A stretch of DNA of 64,000 nucleotides from Asticcacaulis aquaticus (GTDB lineage Bacteria > Pseudomonadota > Alphaproteobacteria > Caulobacterales > Caulobacteraceae), in assembly GCF_028550415.1 (NCBI RefSeq), contig NZ_JAQQKX010000001.1, positions 248,001-312,000 of the forward strand. Reading direction: 5' to 3'. Both the position numbers and the translations under genes were made by a program. The notes below the pieces were generated by a model. It saw only the letters and a program-made list of their open reading frames with translations, did no database searches and had not been told where the DNA came from. Shown piece by piece: positions 35,568 to 44,150 of this stretch. Position 1 is the first letter of the stretch. Each line of letters opens with the position of its first letter.

Positions 35568-35966
35568 ATGAGGTATCTCGTTTTAGCACTCCTTGGCTTG
35601 CTTTTAAGTGCCCAGACCGCATTGGCAAACGAGCCGATATGCTGGATTGAAACAGCAAAAAAGACCTTCGGCGGGGTTCAGATCGCACTAAGCGCAGACG
35701 CACCAATGCTTCAAATCCAACGCGCGAATGGTAAAGCCGAAATGATTCTTAGCGCTTCGGAAGAGAATGGCATCAAGGCCCCCGGTGCCATAACATTGCG
35801 CGTCAATGACAAAATTACCGGTTCTGATAGGCCTCACGCTTACTGTACCGTCACGGTCATCCGACACGACGGCAAGCTTGCCTTAAAGCTCTTTGTGTAT
35901 TTCTATCCTCCCGGCCCACCCGAATTGGAACCCTATACACGAGAGGAAGTTTTCATCGTAAATTAA
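35568..35966 (+). CDS. exported orphan protein, unknown
   Basis: A 132-residue product with a clear signal peptide (MRYLVLALLGLLLSAQTALA) and a mature part with two cysteines (CWIETA and YCTVTVI), which could form a disulfide. No family is recognised. The gene and its upstream region are less GC-rich than the surroundings, and it has no same-strand neighbour. The frame is open upstream to 35487, but the signal peptide supports ATG 35568. Confidence 0.6.
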   Translation: MRYLVLALLGLLLSAQTALANEPICWIETAKKTFGGVQIALSADAPMLQIQRANGKAEMILSASEENGIKAPGAITLRVNDKITGSDRPHAYCTVTVIRHDGKLALKLFVYFYPPGPPELEPYTREEVFIVN

Positions 35967-35999
35967 CCACCCAATCTGGTTATTTCACCCTGAAATTAC

Positions 36000-38213
36000 T
36001 CAGGTCGGCCGCAACTTCCGCAAGCCGCGCGGGGCCATCTTGCCGACGCTGGCGCGTTTGCCGACAAAGTCCTTGTGGTCCTTGAAGTCGCGCGCCTTGC
36101 CCGCCCCGTCGTACCACTGGATCGGTCCGTTCGAGTCGAACACCGCGATATCCTTGACGCCGCCGTCCTTGTAACCTTGCAGCTTGACGCCCTTACCGCG
36201 CGCCATTTCGGGCAGTTCCGATACCGGATAGATCAGCAGCTTGTTGTTTTCGCCGAGGATCATCACGCTATCGCCCGTGACCGGCAGAGCGGCGAACGCT
36301 TCGGTTCCGTCGGCGTTCAACACCGACTTGCCGGCCTTCTTGTTGCCGACGGCGTCTTCCTCGTTCATCACGAAGCCGTAGCCGTTTTTCGACACCATCA
36401 GGCGCTTGGCGCCCGGCGTGAACATGAAGACCGCCAGAATGCGCGCCTTCTCGTCCATCTCCAGCATCAGTTGTAGCGGCTCGCCATGACCGCGGCCCGA
36501 CGGCAGCTTGTCGCAGCCGAGCGTAAAGAAGCGCCCGTCCGACGTCATGATCAGCAGCTTGTCGGTATTGAACCCCGACACCAGATGCCCCAGTTGATCG
36601 CCTTCCTTGAACTTCAGCTCGGACGGATCGTCGACGCGGCCCTTGGTGGCGCGAATCCAGCCGCGCTCCGACAGGATGACGGTGATCGGTTCCTTCGGCA
36701 GATAGGACTCGATGGCCGCCACCTCGACGCCCTGCGGCGCTTCGGCAAAGGTCGTGCGGCGCGCCGACAGAAGTTGCTTGCGCACCTCGCTCAGTTGCTC
36801 GTCGATGCGCTTCCACTGCTTCTTGTCCGACGCCAGCAGCGCCAGCAGACCATCGCGCTCCTTGGCCAGCTTGTCGTGTTCGGACTTCAGCGCCATTTCC
36901 TCAAGCCGGGCCAGTTGGCGCAGGCGGGTATCGAGGATGTAGTCGACCTGAATTTCCGTCAGGCTGAACCGCGCCATCAGGGTCTGTTTCGGCGTCTCGT
37001 CCTCGCGGATGATGCGGATCACCTCGTCGAGATTGAGGAAGGCGATCATCAAACCGTCCAACACATGCAGACGGCGTTCGATCTTGTCCAGACGCCACTG
37101 CGACTGACGGATCAGCACTTCGCGGCGGTGGTCGAGGAAGGCGGTCAGGATCGGCTTGAGGCCCATGACGCGCGGCGTGCCGGTCTTATCCAGAACGTTC
37201 ATGTTGAAGGCGAAGCGCGTTTCCAGATCGGAGATCCGGAACAGGCTTTCCATCAGCACTTCGGGTTCGATATTGCGCGACTTCGGCTCAAGGATCAGGC
37301 GGACCTCTTCGTCGGATTCGTCGCGCACATCGCCCAGCAGCGGGGCCTTTTTCGCTTCGATCAGGTCGGCCAGTTGCTCGATCAGGCGCGATTTCTGCAC
37401 CTGATACGGCACTTCTGAAATCAGGATGCGCCAGTTGCCGCGCCCCAGATCCTCGACCTCGTAACGCGCCCGTACGCGGACCGAGCCGCGTCCGGTCTCG
37501 TAGGCTTCGCGGATCGCCTCGCGGCGCTCGACGCAGATGCCGCCGGTCGGGAAGTCCGGGCCGGGGATGATCGCCATCAGGCCGTCGGTGTCGGTATCGG
37601 GCGCGGCGATCAAAAGCTTACAGGCGTCGATCAGCTCGGCGACATTGTGGGGCGGAATGGAGGTCGCCATGCCGACCGCGATACCCGTGGCGCCATTGGC
37701 CAAAAGGTTTGGGAAGGCGCCCGGCAGGACGACCGGTTCTTCGTCCTGACCGTCGTAGGTCGGGCGAAAATCGACGGCGTTTTCGTCGATGCCATCCAGC
37801 AGCAGCATGGCCGCCGTCGTCATCTTGCATTCGGTGTAGCGCATGGCGGCGGCGGAATCGCCGTCGATATTGCCGAAGTTCCCCTGCCCGTCGACCATCG
37901 GATAGCGCTGGGCGAACCACTGCGCCATGCGGACCAGGGCGTCGTAGATCGACTGATCGCCGTGCGGGTGGAAGTTACCCATGACTTCGCCGACCACCTT
38001 GGCCGACTTCCGCGCCGCTGCCTGCGGGTTCAGGCGCATATTGTGCATGGCATAGAGCACACGGCGATGAACGGGCTTCAGCCCGTCGCGCACGTCGGGC
38101 AGGGCCCGGTGCATGATGGTGGACAGCGCATAGGCCAGATACCGCCGCGACAGGGCTTCGCCCATCGGTTCGGAGAGGATATGGCCGCCTTCATCGGGAA
38201 TCACTGGTGTCAT
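36000..38213 (-). CDS. parC: DNA topoisomerase IV subunit A
   Basis: A 737-residue type IIA topoisomerase subunit that decatenates daughter chromosomes. The breakage-reunion domain starts SRRYLAYALSTIMHRALPDVRDGLKPV and has the catalytic tyrosine in AAMRYTECKMT (about residue 126). The coiled region (about 370-470) and a short C-terminal beta-pinwheel (about 510-720) follow. Length and C-terminal repeats fit ParC rather than GyrA. The parE gene is not in the window. Confidence 0.95.
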   Translation of the reverse strand: MTPVIPDEGGHILSEPMGEALSRRYLAYALSTIMHRALPDVRDGLKPVHRRVLYAMHNMRLNPQAAARKSAKVVGEVMGNFHPHGDQSIYDALVRMAQWFAQRYPMVDGQGNFGNIDGDSAAAMRYTECKMTTAAMLLLDGIDENAVDFRPTYDGQDEEPVVLPGAFPNLLANGATGIAVGMATSIPPHNVAELIDACKLLIAAPDTDTDGLMAIIPGPDFPTGGICVERREAIREAYETGRGSVRVRARYEVEDLGRGNWRILISEVPYQVQKSRLIEQLADLIEAKKAPLLGDVRDESDEEVRLILEPKSRNIEPEVLMESLFRISDLETRFAFNMNVLDKTGTPRVMGLKPILTAFLDHRREVLIRQSQWRLDKIERRLHVLDGLMIAFLNLDEVIRIIREDETPKQTLMARFSLTEIQVDYILDTRLRQLARLEEMALKSEHDKLAKERDGLLALLASDKKQWKRIDEQLSEVRKQLLSARRTTFAEAPQGVEVAAIESYLPKEPITVILSERGWIRATKGRVDDPSELKFKEGDQLGHLVSGFNTDKLLIMTSDGRFFTLGCDKLPSGRGHGEPLQLMLEMDEKARILAVFMFTPGAKRLMVSKNGYGFVMNEEDAVGNKKAGKSVLNADGTEAFAALPVTGDSVMILGENNKLLIYPVSELPEMARGKGVKLQGYKDGGVKDIAVFDSNGPIQWYDGAGKARDFKDHKDFVGKRASVGKMAPRGLRKLRPT

Positions 38214-38298
38214 CCTTATGTTTTAAGGCGCAGCGCGGGGCGTGACAAGGCCTTGCCCCGCCAAAGCTGTTCACACAATGTTCGGACCTATCTTCTTC

Positions 38299-38512
38299 AT
38301 ACTCCCCCGGCGTGCCGGGGGAGGTGGATGCGAACGAAGTGAGCAGACGGAGGGGGGCTCGCGTAGAAAACGGGAATAAATCGGCAGCCCGACCAGCGCT
38401 TTATAACGACAGCGCAGGCCCCCACCACCCCCGCGATAAATCGCGGCGGTCCCATCGCTGGCGAAAGCTGTACTTTCGCTGGCGCTATACCCCGACAAGT
38501 CGGGGAGGTATA
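38299..38512. repeat. nested palindromic intergenic repeat, copy 3
   Basis: The ends ATACTCCCCCGG and CGGGGAGGTAT are inverted. The left half shares GGAGGTGG..TGCGAA..TGAGCAGACGGAGG with copy 1; the right half has AGCGAAAG/CTTTCGCT hairpin parts also seen in copy 2. It fills most of the 307-base gap between the GFA-type gene and parC; no gene is visible there. Confidence 0.8.
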
Positions 38513-38520
38513 AAGCGTTT

Positions 38521-38919
38521 TTACCAGTTATTCTTCCCGTCCATCTTCTCTATATGCAGGCGGTCGAAGTCGAACCCGTCGACCATGCGCAGATTGACCA
38601 TAAAGGTCCGCGCCGCCGGTACCACGCCCGCTTCCCCCTTGGGCGTGCCGTCGTTATGATAGGCCTGCGACCAGTCGGGGCTGTCGCCGTGCGTGTGGTT
38701 GCCGCAGTGCGCGCAGAAATGGTGGCGGTTGACGCCCTCGCTGGCCGAGTAGACGCGGTCGTGCGTGGCGGACTCGATCACGGCCTCTGCCGGATCGAAA
38801 TAGGCCCAGACCGCGCCCAGTCGTCCGCAGTAGGAGCAATTGCATTCGTGCGCGCTGTCGGGCGTGCGCGGCAAGGTGATGCGGGTCGCGCCGCAATGGC
38901 AGGTAGCGGTTAAGGTCAT
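38521..38919 (-). CDS. GFA (glutathione-dependent formaldehyde-activating) family protein
   Basis: A 132-residue zinc-binding protein with the three cysteine pairs of the family: CHCGATRI (about residues 7-14), CNCSYCGRLG (about 28-37) and FCAHCGNH (about 71-78). Family members bind zinc and in some cases react with S-hydroxymethyl-glutathione, but most are uncharacterised. ATG 38919 was chosen as the start of the first Cys motif region. Confidence 0.85.
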   Translation of the reverse strand: MTLTATCHCGATRITLPRTPDSAHECNCSYCGRLGAVWAYFDPAEAVIESATHDRVYSASEGVNRHHFCAHCGNHTHGDSPDWSQAYHNDGTPKGEAGVVPAARTFMVNLRMVDGFDFDRLHIEKMDGKNNW

Positions 38920-38980
38920 GGCGTCCTCCTTGGATACAGAGAGCGTACCGCACATGCTGACAAATTATGTCAGCATAACC

Positions 38981-39913
38981 TCAGGCGACGCGCACCTGAT
39001 CGCGACCGGCGTGTTTGGCCGCATAAAGCGCCTGATCGGCCTCGCGATAGAGGCCGTCCAGCGTCTTGGTCGCTTGCCACTGAGCCACCCCCGCCGAAAA
39101 GGTATAGCGCAGGATCACGTCATTCGTGGGTAACGTCTGGACCCGAAGCTCGTTTTGCAGGCGTTTCAACACCTTAAGAGCCTGATCCTCGGTGGCGCGC
39201 GGCATGATCAGCAGGAACTCCTCGCCACCGATGCGCCCGAACAGGTCGGCCCCACGCAGGATAGCGCGCGCCGCGTCGGCAAAATGGCGCAGCACCTCAT
39301 CGCCCGCCTGATGGCCGAAACGGTCGTTGATCGCCTTGAAATGATCGAGGTCGATGAGCACGACGCTGAACACCTCGCCCGACACGACGCAGGATTCAAT
39401 CAGATCGCCGAAGCGCTTCATCATGGCGCCCCGGTTCAACAAACCCGTCAGGTAATCGGTTTCCGACGCCACGATGGCGGCGTCGCGCGCGCTTCTGAGG
39501 TGGAACTCCTTGGCCTTGACGAAGGTGCAGTCGGCGATCATCAACAATATCCAGCCGCCGGCGAAGGTCGTTTCCGACGCCCACATCCATCGTCCGTCCA
39601 GCAGATCGATCTCGAACTTGCGGTTCGCCTGGCTGCGGCGTTTCGCATTAGCCATGGCCAGCCACGGCTCGATGTCTTCGGCCTCGATCAGCGGCCCAAC
39701 CTTATGCGCAAAGCAATAGCGCATGATGGATGAGAAGGTCTGCGCGCCGTCTTGCACCGCATAGATGTCGCGGAAATCCGCCGAGGCGTAATGCAGCCCA
39801 TCGTCCGGCGTGAAGATCGCCAGCGCCGTGCCGCTGGCCAGCAGCCCTTCGGCAAGCTTTTGCAGCACCTCCGGCAGGGGGGCATTGAACGGATCGGTCG
39901 AGGGTGTGGACAT
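38981..39913 (-). CDS. diguanylate cyclase with N-terminal PAS-like sensor
   Basis: A 310-residue cytoplasmic protein. Residues 1-140 look like a PAS sensor (LAIFTPDDGLHYASADFRDIY, KFEIDLLDGRWMWASETTFAGGWILLMI), followed by a GGDEF domain (about 150-305) with VVLIDLDHFKAINDRFGHQAGD and the active site GGEEF. RGAD five residues before GGEEF is a complete RxxD inhibitory site, so product inhibition by c-di-GMP is likely. It should make c-di-GMP in response to an unknown signal. Confidence 0.92.
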   Translation of the reverse strand: MSTPSTDPFNAPLPEVLQKLAEGLLASGTALAIFTPDDGLHYASADFRDIYAVQDGAQTFSSIMRYCFAHKVGPLIEAEDIEPWLAMANAKRRSQANRKFEIDLLDGRWMWASETTFAGGWILLMIADCTFVKAKEFHLRSARDAAIVASETDYLTGLLNRGAMMKRFGDLIESCVVSGEVFSVVLIDLDHFKAINDRFGHQAGDEVLRHFADAARAILRGADLFGRIGGEEFLLIMPRATEDQALKVLKRLQNELRVQTLPTNDVILRYTFSAGVAQWQATKTLDGLYREADQALYAAKHAGRDQVRVA

Positions 39914-39950
39914 ACGCGGATACTAAGGCAACAGGTTTAAGGGAAGATGA

Positions 39951-40415
39951 TCAGAACAGGGCATCCACAGCGTTTTGCAGGCTGTTTTCGATGCGCACCG
40001 CCTTGCCGTGGATATGCGAATCCATTTCGACGACGCGCGCCTTCATGTCGTTGAGGCGGCCTTCGAGGTCCTGACGCGCCGCCGGGTCTTCGACATTGGA
40101 ACTGAGCAGGATGGCGATGGCGGATTCGAACACGTCCAGAGCCTCGGTACAGGCCGTATCGAAAGCCTGACGGACCTCGTCGGGCGCCTGCGCATAGGCC
40201 GCGATGACGACGTCCTTCTGCTCGAAACCCGACTGCTCGAAGTGCTCGACATAGCCGCGACGGTGCCAGTCCATCAGTTCTTCGGCCATGTCCGGCATGT
40301 CGAGGCCCATTTCGAACAGCATGATCGCTTCGTTGAACAGGTTGAGATAGTCGGTCGCCAGACCCGTCGCCGGGTTGACATTGGCCGCCATCAACTCTGT
40401 GTCGCTATAGCTCAT
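39951..40415 (-). CDS. helical protein of unknown function
   Basis: A 154-residue acidic, mostly helical protein without signal or membrane segments: DYLNLFNEAIMLFEMGLDMPDMAEELMDW near the start and RLNDMKARVVEMDSHIHGKAVR near the end. The acidic helices suggest a protein-binding role. I recognise no family. It is on the same strand as recO upstream but separated from it by about 110 bases. Confidence 0.65.
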   Translation of the reverse strand: MSYSDTELMAANVNPATGLATDYLNLFNEAIMLFEMGLDMPDMAEELMDWHRRGYVEHFEQSGFEQKDVVIAAYAQAPDEVRQAFDTACTEALDVFESAIAILLSSNVEDPAARQDLEGRLNDMKARVVEMDSHIHGKAVRIENSLQNAVDALF

Positions 40416-40523
40416 CGTGTTCCGTTAAAGCCGTTCGGCATCCCCGCCGATTCGGTCAGTCTACGCCTTACACCTTACCAAAACATGGAGAACGTTGTTT
40501 TCAAGTCTCTTTTCTGAACGATG

Positions 40524-41246
40524 TCAGGATTCGCGTACCGCATCCATAAGCCGTGTACGGATTTCCGGCAACGGACGATCGAGTGGATGGAAGATATGCC
40601 GTTCAAGGAAGAACCCCGTCAGGTCGAAGCCTTTTCTCAGATCGTCCGCCGACAGACCGCCTTGTGAGGATAGAAGAAACATCGGCAGGGCGAGCAATTT
40701 ATCCGCATACGGAAGACCGGCCTTGCGGCTGACGGCGCGCGCCGATTTCGGCGACACATAGATCAGGTCGTCACGCGCCCCCGTCACGGCGCAGGCCGAC
40801 AGGTCCAGGCCATAGCCCACGGCTTCGAGCAATCCGGCCTCAAAACGGATATAGATATAGGGCCAGATCGCGGGCACCTGAAAAGCATTCATCAGGGCTT
40901 CGAAGCCATGATAGGCACCGGGAAAAGCCTCGCGCTCCGGCAGAACCGCGCGGGTCATGACGCAGGCGCATTGCACGCCGAGCAACGCCACGGGATCGTC
41001 GAAGACCTGTGCCGCGCCCTCGTCCAGCGGTTCGATGGTCGCCGAGCCCAGTTGCTCGGATGTCCTTGTCCGATAAGCGATTCTCACATGACTTGCGGGT
41101 TGCAAGTAAGGCTTTATGCGCCGCGACGCCCCGCCCGCGACATAGGCGGCGACATGGCCATGCTCGCGCGTCAGGACATTGATCACGGCCCCGGTTTCAC
41201 CGTGGGACCGCGCGCTCAGGACAAAGGCATCGTCTTCGAATTGCAT
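40524..41246 (-). CDS. recO: DNA repair protein RecO
   Basis: A 240-residue recombination mediator of the RecFOR pathway. The N-terminal OB-fold is FEDDAFVLSARSHGETGAVINVLTREHGHVAAYVAGG, followed by a helical domain with LLEAVGYGLDLSACAVTG. The cysteine zinc site of some RecO proteins is absent, as in many alphaproteobacteria. The reading frame continues upstream through palindromic repeat copy 4 (translating as PHPNPLPVNGERG), but ATG 41246 is the true start. era and rnc lie upstream on the same strand. Confidence 0.93.
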   Translation of the reverse strand: MQFEDDAFVLSARSHGETGAVINVLTREHGHVAAYVAGGASRRIKPYLQPASHVRIAYRTRTSEQLGSATIEPLDEGAAQVFDDPVALLGVQCACVMTRAVLPEREAFPGAYHGFEALMNAFQVPAIWPYIYIRFEAGLLEAVGYGLDLSACAVTGARDDLIYVSPKSARAVSRKAGLPYADKLLALPMFLLSSQGGLSADDLRKGFDLTGFFLERHIFHPLDRPLPEIRTRLMDAVRES

Positions 41247-41255
41247 GTTTTTAAA

Positions 41256-41383
41256 CCCCCTCTCCCCGTTTACGGGGAGAGGGTTGGGGTGAGGGGCAAA
41301 ACCAGAGCCGCAGCGTGCTGAAGGGCTGTTGCCCCTCATCCGGCGCTAAAGCGCCACCTTCTCCCCGCACGCGGGGAGAAGGG
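41256..41383. repeat. nested palindromic intergenic repeat, copy 4
   Basis: CCCCCTCTCCCCGT and ACGGGGAGAGGG open the element; GGGGCAA and TTGCCCC pair in the middle; CTTCTCCCC and GGGGAGAAG close it. It occupies the gap between era and recO, both minus strand. Confidence 0.85.
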
Positions 41384-41384
41384 A

Positions 41385-42344
41385 TTAGGCCTCGAACTCT
41401 AACCCGAACTGCGCATACAGCGCCCGGTCGTCGCTCCAGCGCTCATTGACCTGAACGTGCAGGAACAGGTGTACCTTGCGGTCCAGAATCTCCATCAGTT
41501 CCTCGCGGGCCTTCTGGCCGATCCATTTCAGGGTCTGGCCGTTCTTGCCCAACACGATGGCGCGCTGACCGTCACGTTCGACGAAGATGGTCTGCTCGAT
41601 GCGCGCCGCGCCGTCGGGCATGTCTTTGAAGTCGGTGGTGACCACCGCGCAGGCATAGGGCAATTCCTCATGCACCCGCAGGAACAGCTTTTCGCGGGTG
41701 ATTTCCGCCGCCAGAATACGCACCGGCGCGTCGGCGGCCTGATCCTCAGGGTAAAGCCACGGCCCCGTCGGCATCTTCTCCGAGAGCGCCTCGGCGAGAT
41801 CCTTCACGCCATTGCCCTTTTCGGCCGAGATCATGAAGACCTGATCGAAGACGCCCGCCTTGAACAGGCTGTCGGCCACGGCCAGCAGGTTGTCGCGTTT
41901 CAGCAGGTCGATCTTGTTCAGCACCAAAATAGCGCGCGTATTGTTGGCCTTGAGGCCTTCGATGATCGCTTCCGCGTCCTCGACGCAGCGCTTGTCCGCG
42001 GCATCGGCCTTGGTGCCTTCGGGCGCAAAATGGACGGCGATATGGGCGGCTGCGTCGACCAGCAGCACCACGACGTCGGCGTCCTGCGCCCCGCCCCAGG
42101 CCGATTTGACCATGGCGCGATCGAGGCGGCGGCGCGGCTTGAAGATGCCCGGCGTGTCGACCAGCACGATCTGGGCGTCGCCATAAAGGGCGATGCCGCG
42201 CACCGGGAAGCGCGTCGTCTGGACCTTCTGCGTGACGATGGAGACCTTGGAGCCGACCAGCGCGTTGACAAGGGTCGATTTACCGGCGTTGGGCGCACCG
42301 ATAATGGCGGCAAAACCGGCGCGGGTTTGGGAGGTATTTGTCAA
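41385..42344 (-). CDS. era: GTPase Era
   Basis: A 319-residue GTPase that binds the 3' end of 16S rRNA during 30S maturation. The G motifs are GAPNAGKST (about residues 17-25), DTPGIF and NKIDL. The C-terminal KH domain has QKAREELMEILDRKVHLFLHVQVNERW. An inserted acidic segment (APEGTKADAADKRC, about 106-119) is longer than in E. coli. Its ATG overlaps the rnc stop by four bases. Confidence 0.97.
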   Translation of the reverse strand: MTNTSQTRAGFAAIIGAPNAGKSTLVNALVGSKVSIVTQKVQTTRFPVRGIALYGDAQIVLVDTPGIFKPRRRLDRAMVKSAWGGAQDADVVVLLVDAAAHIAVHFAPEGTKADAADKRCVEDAEAIIEGLKANNTRAILVLNKIDLLKRDNLLAVADSLFKAGVFDQVFMISAEKGNGVKDLAEALSEKMPTGPWLYPEDQAADAPVRILAAEITREKLFLRVHEELPYACAVVTTDFKDMPDGAARIEQTIFVERDGQRAIVLGKNGQTLKWIGQKAREELMEILDRKVHLFLHVQVNERWSDDRALYAQFGLEFEA

Positions 42345-43069
42345 TTAAGACCTTCGTTTTCGATAAAGCGCAATGCCGCCGCCTTTTCGGCGTCCTGACG
42401 GGACTTGCCGGTGGCGGAGACGGGATCGTATCCTTCTAACCCGACGGCGACCGTAAAGATAGGGGCATGATCCGGCCCTTCGCGCTTTACGACCTCGTAT
42501 TTCGGCGCGGGCAGCTTCTGTTGCGCGGCCCATTCCTGAAGGTGCGACTTCGGATTGAGGTGCGAGCGATCGTGGCCGGAGCGGATATGCGGCTGCCACA
42601 GCGGCAGGAACGCCTTGCGCGCGGCGTCAAAGCCGCCGTCGACATAGACCGCCGCGATCAGGGCTTCGCAGGCATCGCCGAGGATGGTCAGGTTGCTGCG
42701 GCCACCGGAGCGTGTTTCACCGACCGCCAGCCTGAGCGCCGGGCCGACGCCCAGTTGTTGCGCGATCGCGGCACAGGTTTCGCGGCTGACGAGGCCGTGC
42801 AGGCGCTGCGACATCTCGCCTTCGGCGGCGTCCGGAAAAGCCTCCATCAGGGCTTCGGCCACCATCAGGCCCAGCACGCGGTCACCCAGAAACTCCAACC
42901 GCTCGTTATCGCTGGCCCCGGCCTTGCGTTTGGCGCCGTCACCGACACTGGCGTGCGTCAGGGCGCTTTCCAGCAGGTCGCGGTGGGTGAAGGTATAGCC
43001 GAGTTTGGCCTCAAGCCCGTTCAGGAGCTTCTGGCGATGGGCGGAGGCGTCTCGTTGGATACGGGTCAT
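42341..43069 (-). CDS. rnc: ribonuclease III
   Basis: A 242-residue double-strand RNA endonuclease for rRNA and mRNA processing. The catalytic signature is NERLEFLGDRVLGLMVAEAL (about residues 54-73), with the second acidic site in LTILGDACEALIAAVYVDGG. The C-terminal dsRNA-binding domain follows (about 170-240). It sits between lepB (upstream, across repeat copy 5) and era, the classic lepB-rnc-era order. Confidence 0.97.
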   Translation of the reverse strand: MTRIQRDASAHRQKLLNGLEAKLGYTFTHRDLLESALTHASVGDGAKRKAGASDNERLEFLGDRVLGLMVAEALMEAFPDAAEGEMSQRLHGLVSRETCAAIAQQLGVGPALRLAVGETRSGGRSNLTILGDACEALIAAVYVDGGFDAARKAFLPLWQPHIRSGHDRSHLNPKSHLQEWAAQQKLPAPKYEVVKREGPDHAPIFTVAVGLEGYDPVSATGKSRQDAEKAAALRFIENEGLN

Positions 43070-43079
43070 CTCAAACTCT

Positions 43080-43243
43080 TATACCTCCCCAGTTCACTGG
43101 GGAGGGGGACCGCGCCCGAAGGGCGTGGTGGTGGGGGTTCTTGCTTACTTACAGTGGGTCGCATCTTAAGAAAAGTAAGACACCCCACCACCATTTGCTC
43201 CGCAAACGGTCCCCCTCCCCGCACTAAAGTGCAGGGAGGTATA
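43080..43243. repeat. nested palindromic intergenic repeat, copy 5
   Basis: The ends TATACCTCCC and GGGAGGTATA are perfectly inverted; GGGGAGGGGGACCG pairs with CGGTCCCCCTCCCC and GGTGGTGGGG with CCCCACCACC nearer the centre. It fills the gap between lepB and rnc on the minus strand. Confidence 0.88.
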
Positions 43244-43251
43244 GTCTCATT

Positions 43252-44055
43252 CTAATCCAGCGACTTGAAGAACCGGTCCCAGCGCAGGTCGAGCCAGGTC
43301 CACGGCTTGAACAGCGATGCGCCCTTGTTCCACGAAATCAGGACCATGGTCGCCTTGCCTTCGAGGTTTTCCGCCGGCACGAAGCCGACACCCGGCTGCA
43401 TATAGTCCGACGGCGAGAAGCGGCTGTCGAGCGAGTTGTCGCGGTTGTCGCCCATGACGAAGTACTGGCCTTCGGGCACGGTGAAGACCTCGGTATCGTC
43501 GGCCTTGGGGCTATAGCCCATGTCCTGCGTCAGGTGCGTCGCACCGTTGGGCAGCGATTCCTCGATGACCTCGACGCCCGGCGTGGCGTAGGAAATGCCG
43601 GTCGAAATCGGCCCCTTGTCGACCACGGGCACGATGGCCTCGTTGATATAGACCTTGCCGTCGCGGACCTGAACGCGATCGCCGGGCAGGCCGACCACGC
43701 GCTTGATATAGTCGGTCTTGTTGTCGCGCGGCAGCTTGAACACGACGATGTCGCCGCGCTTGGCCTGCTTCTCGAAGATGCGGCCCGAAATCACCGGCGG
43801 CGAAAACTGGATCGAGTGCTTGGAATAGCCGTAATCCCACTTGCGCACGACGATATAGTCGCCCTCATACAGGTTCGGCTCCATCGAGGCCGACGGGATG
43901 GTGAAGGGCTGGAACAGGAAGGTACGGAACACCAGCGTGATCAGCAGCGCAATGGCCACCGTCTTGATGATATCCATCGTCTCGTCTTTGAGGGTCGCCG
44001 CAGGCTTTTCGCCCTCGACTATACCGTCTTCGATGACCTTGTCTTCAGCGCTCAT
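43252..44055 (-). CDS. lepB: signal peptidase I
   Basis: A 267-residue inner-membrane protease that removes signal peptides. One membrane helix (about residues 28-48), the catalytic serine in IPSASMEPNL (about residue 56), the catalytic lysine in DYIKRVVGLPGDRV (about residue 114) and GDNRDNSLDSRF are present. The first 25 residues form a charged cytoplasmic start. It belongs to the acpS-lepB-rnc-era run. Confidence 0.97.
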   Translation of the reverse strand: MSAEDKVIEDGIVEGEKPAATLKDETMDIIKTVAIALLITLVFRTFLFQPFTIPSASMEPNLYEGDYIVVRKWDYGYSKHSIQFSPPVISGRIFEKQAKRGDIVVFKLPRDNKTDYIKRVVGLPGDRVQVRDGKVYINEAIVPVVDKGPISTGISYATPGVEVIEESLPNGATHLTQDMGYSPKADDTEVFTVPEGQYFVMGDNRDNSLDSRFSPSDYMQPGVGFVPAENLEGKATMVLISWNKGASLFKPWTWLDLRWDRFFKSLD

Positions 44056-44150
44056 AAATTCGCCCCATCATATTCTTGCCCATAGCTTTAGGCATATTCA
44101 GCGGACCTGTCTATTTATAGATTGGGTCTAAATATAGGCTTACCGATTTG

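Noticed and set aside
41247-41339. N-terminal extension of RecO reading PHPNPLPVNGERG
   Set aside because: This is the translation of palindromic repeat copy 4; the same peptide arises wherever such repeats are open. The conserved RecO start is ATG 41246.
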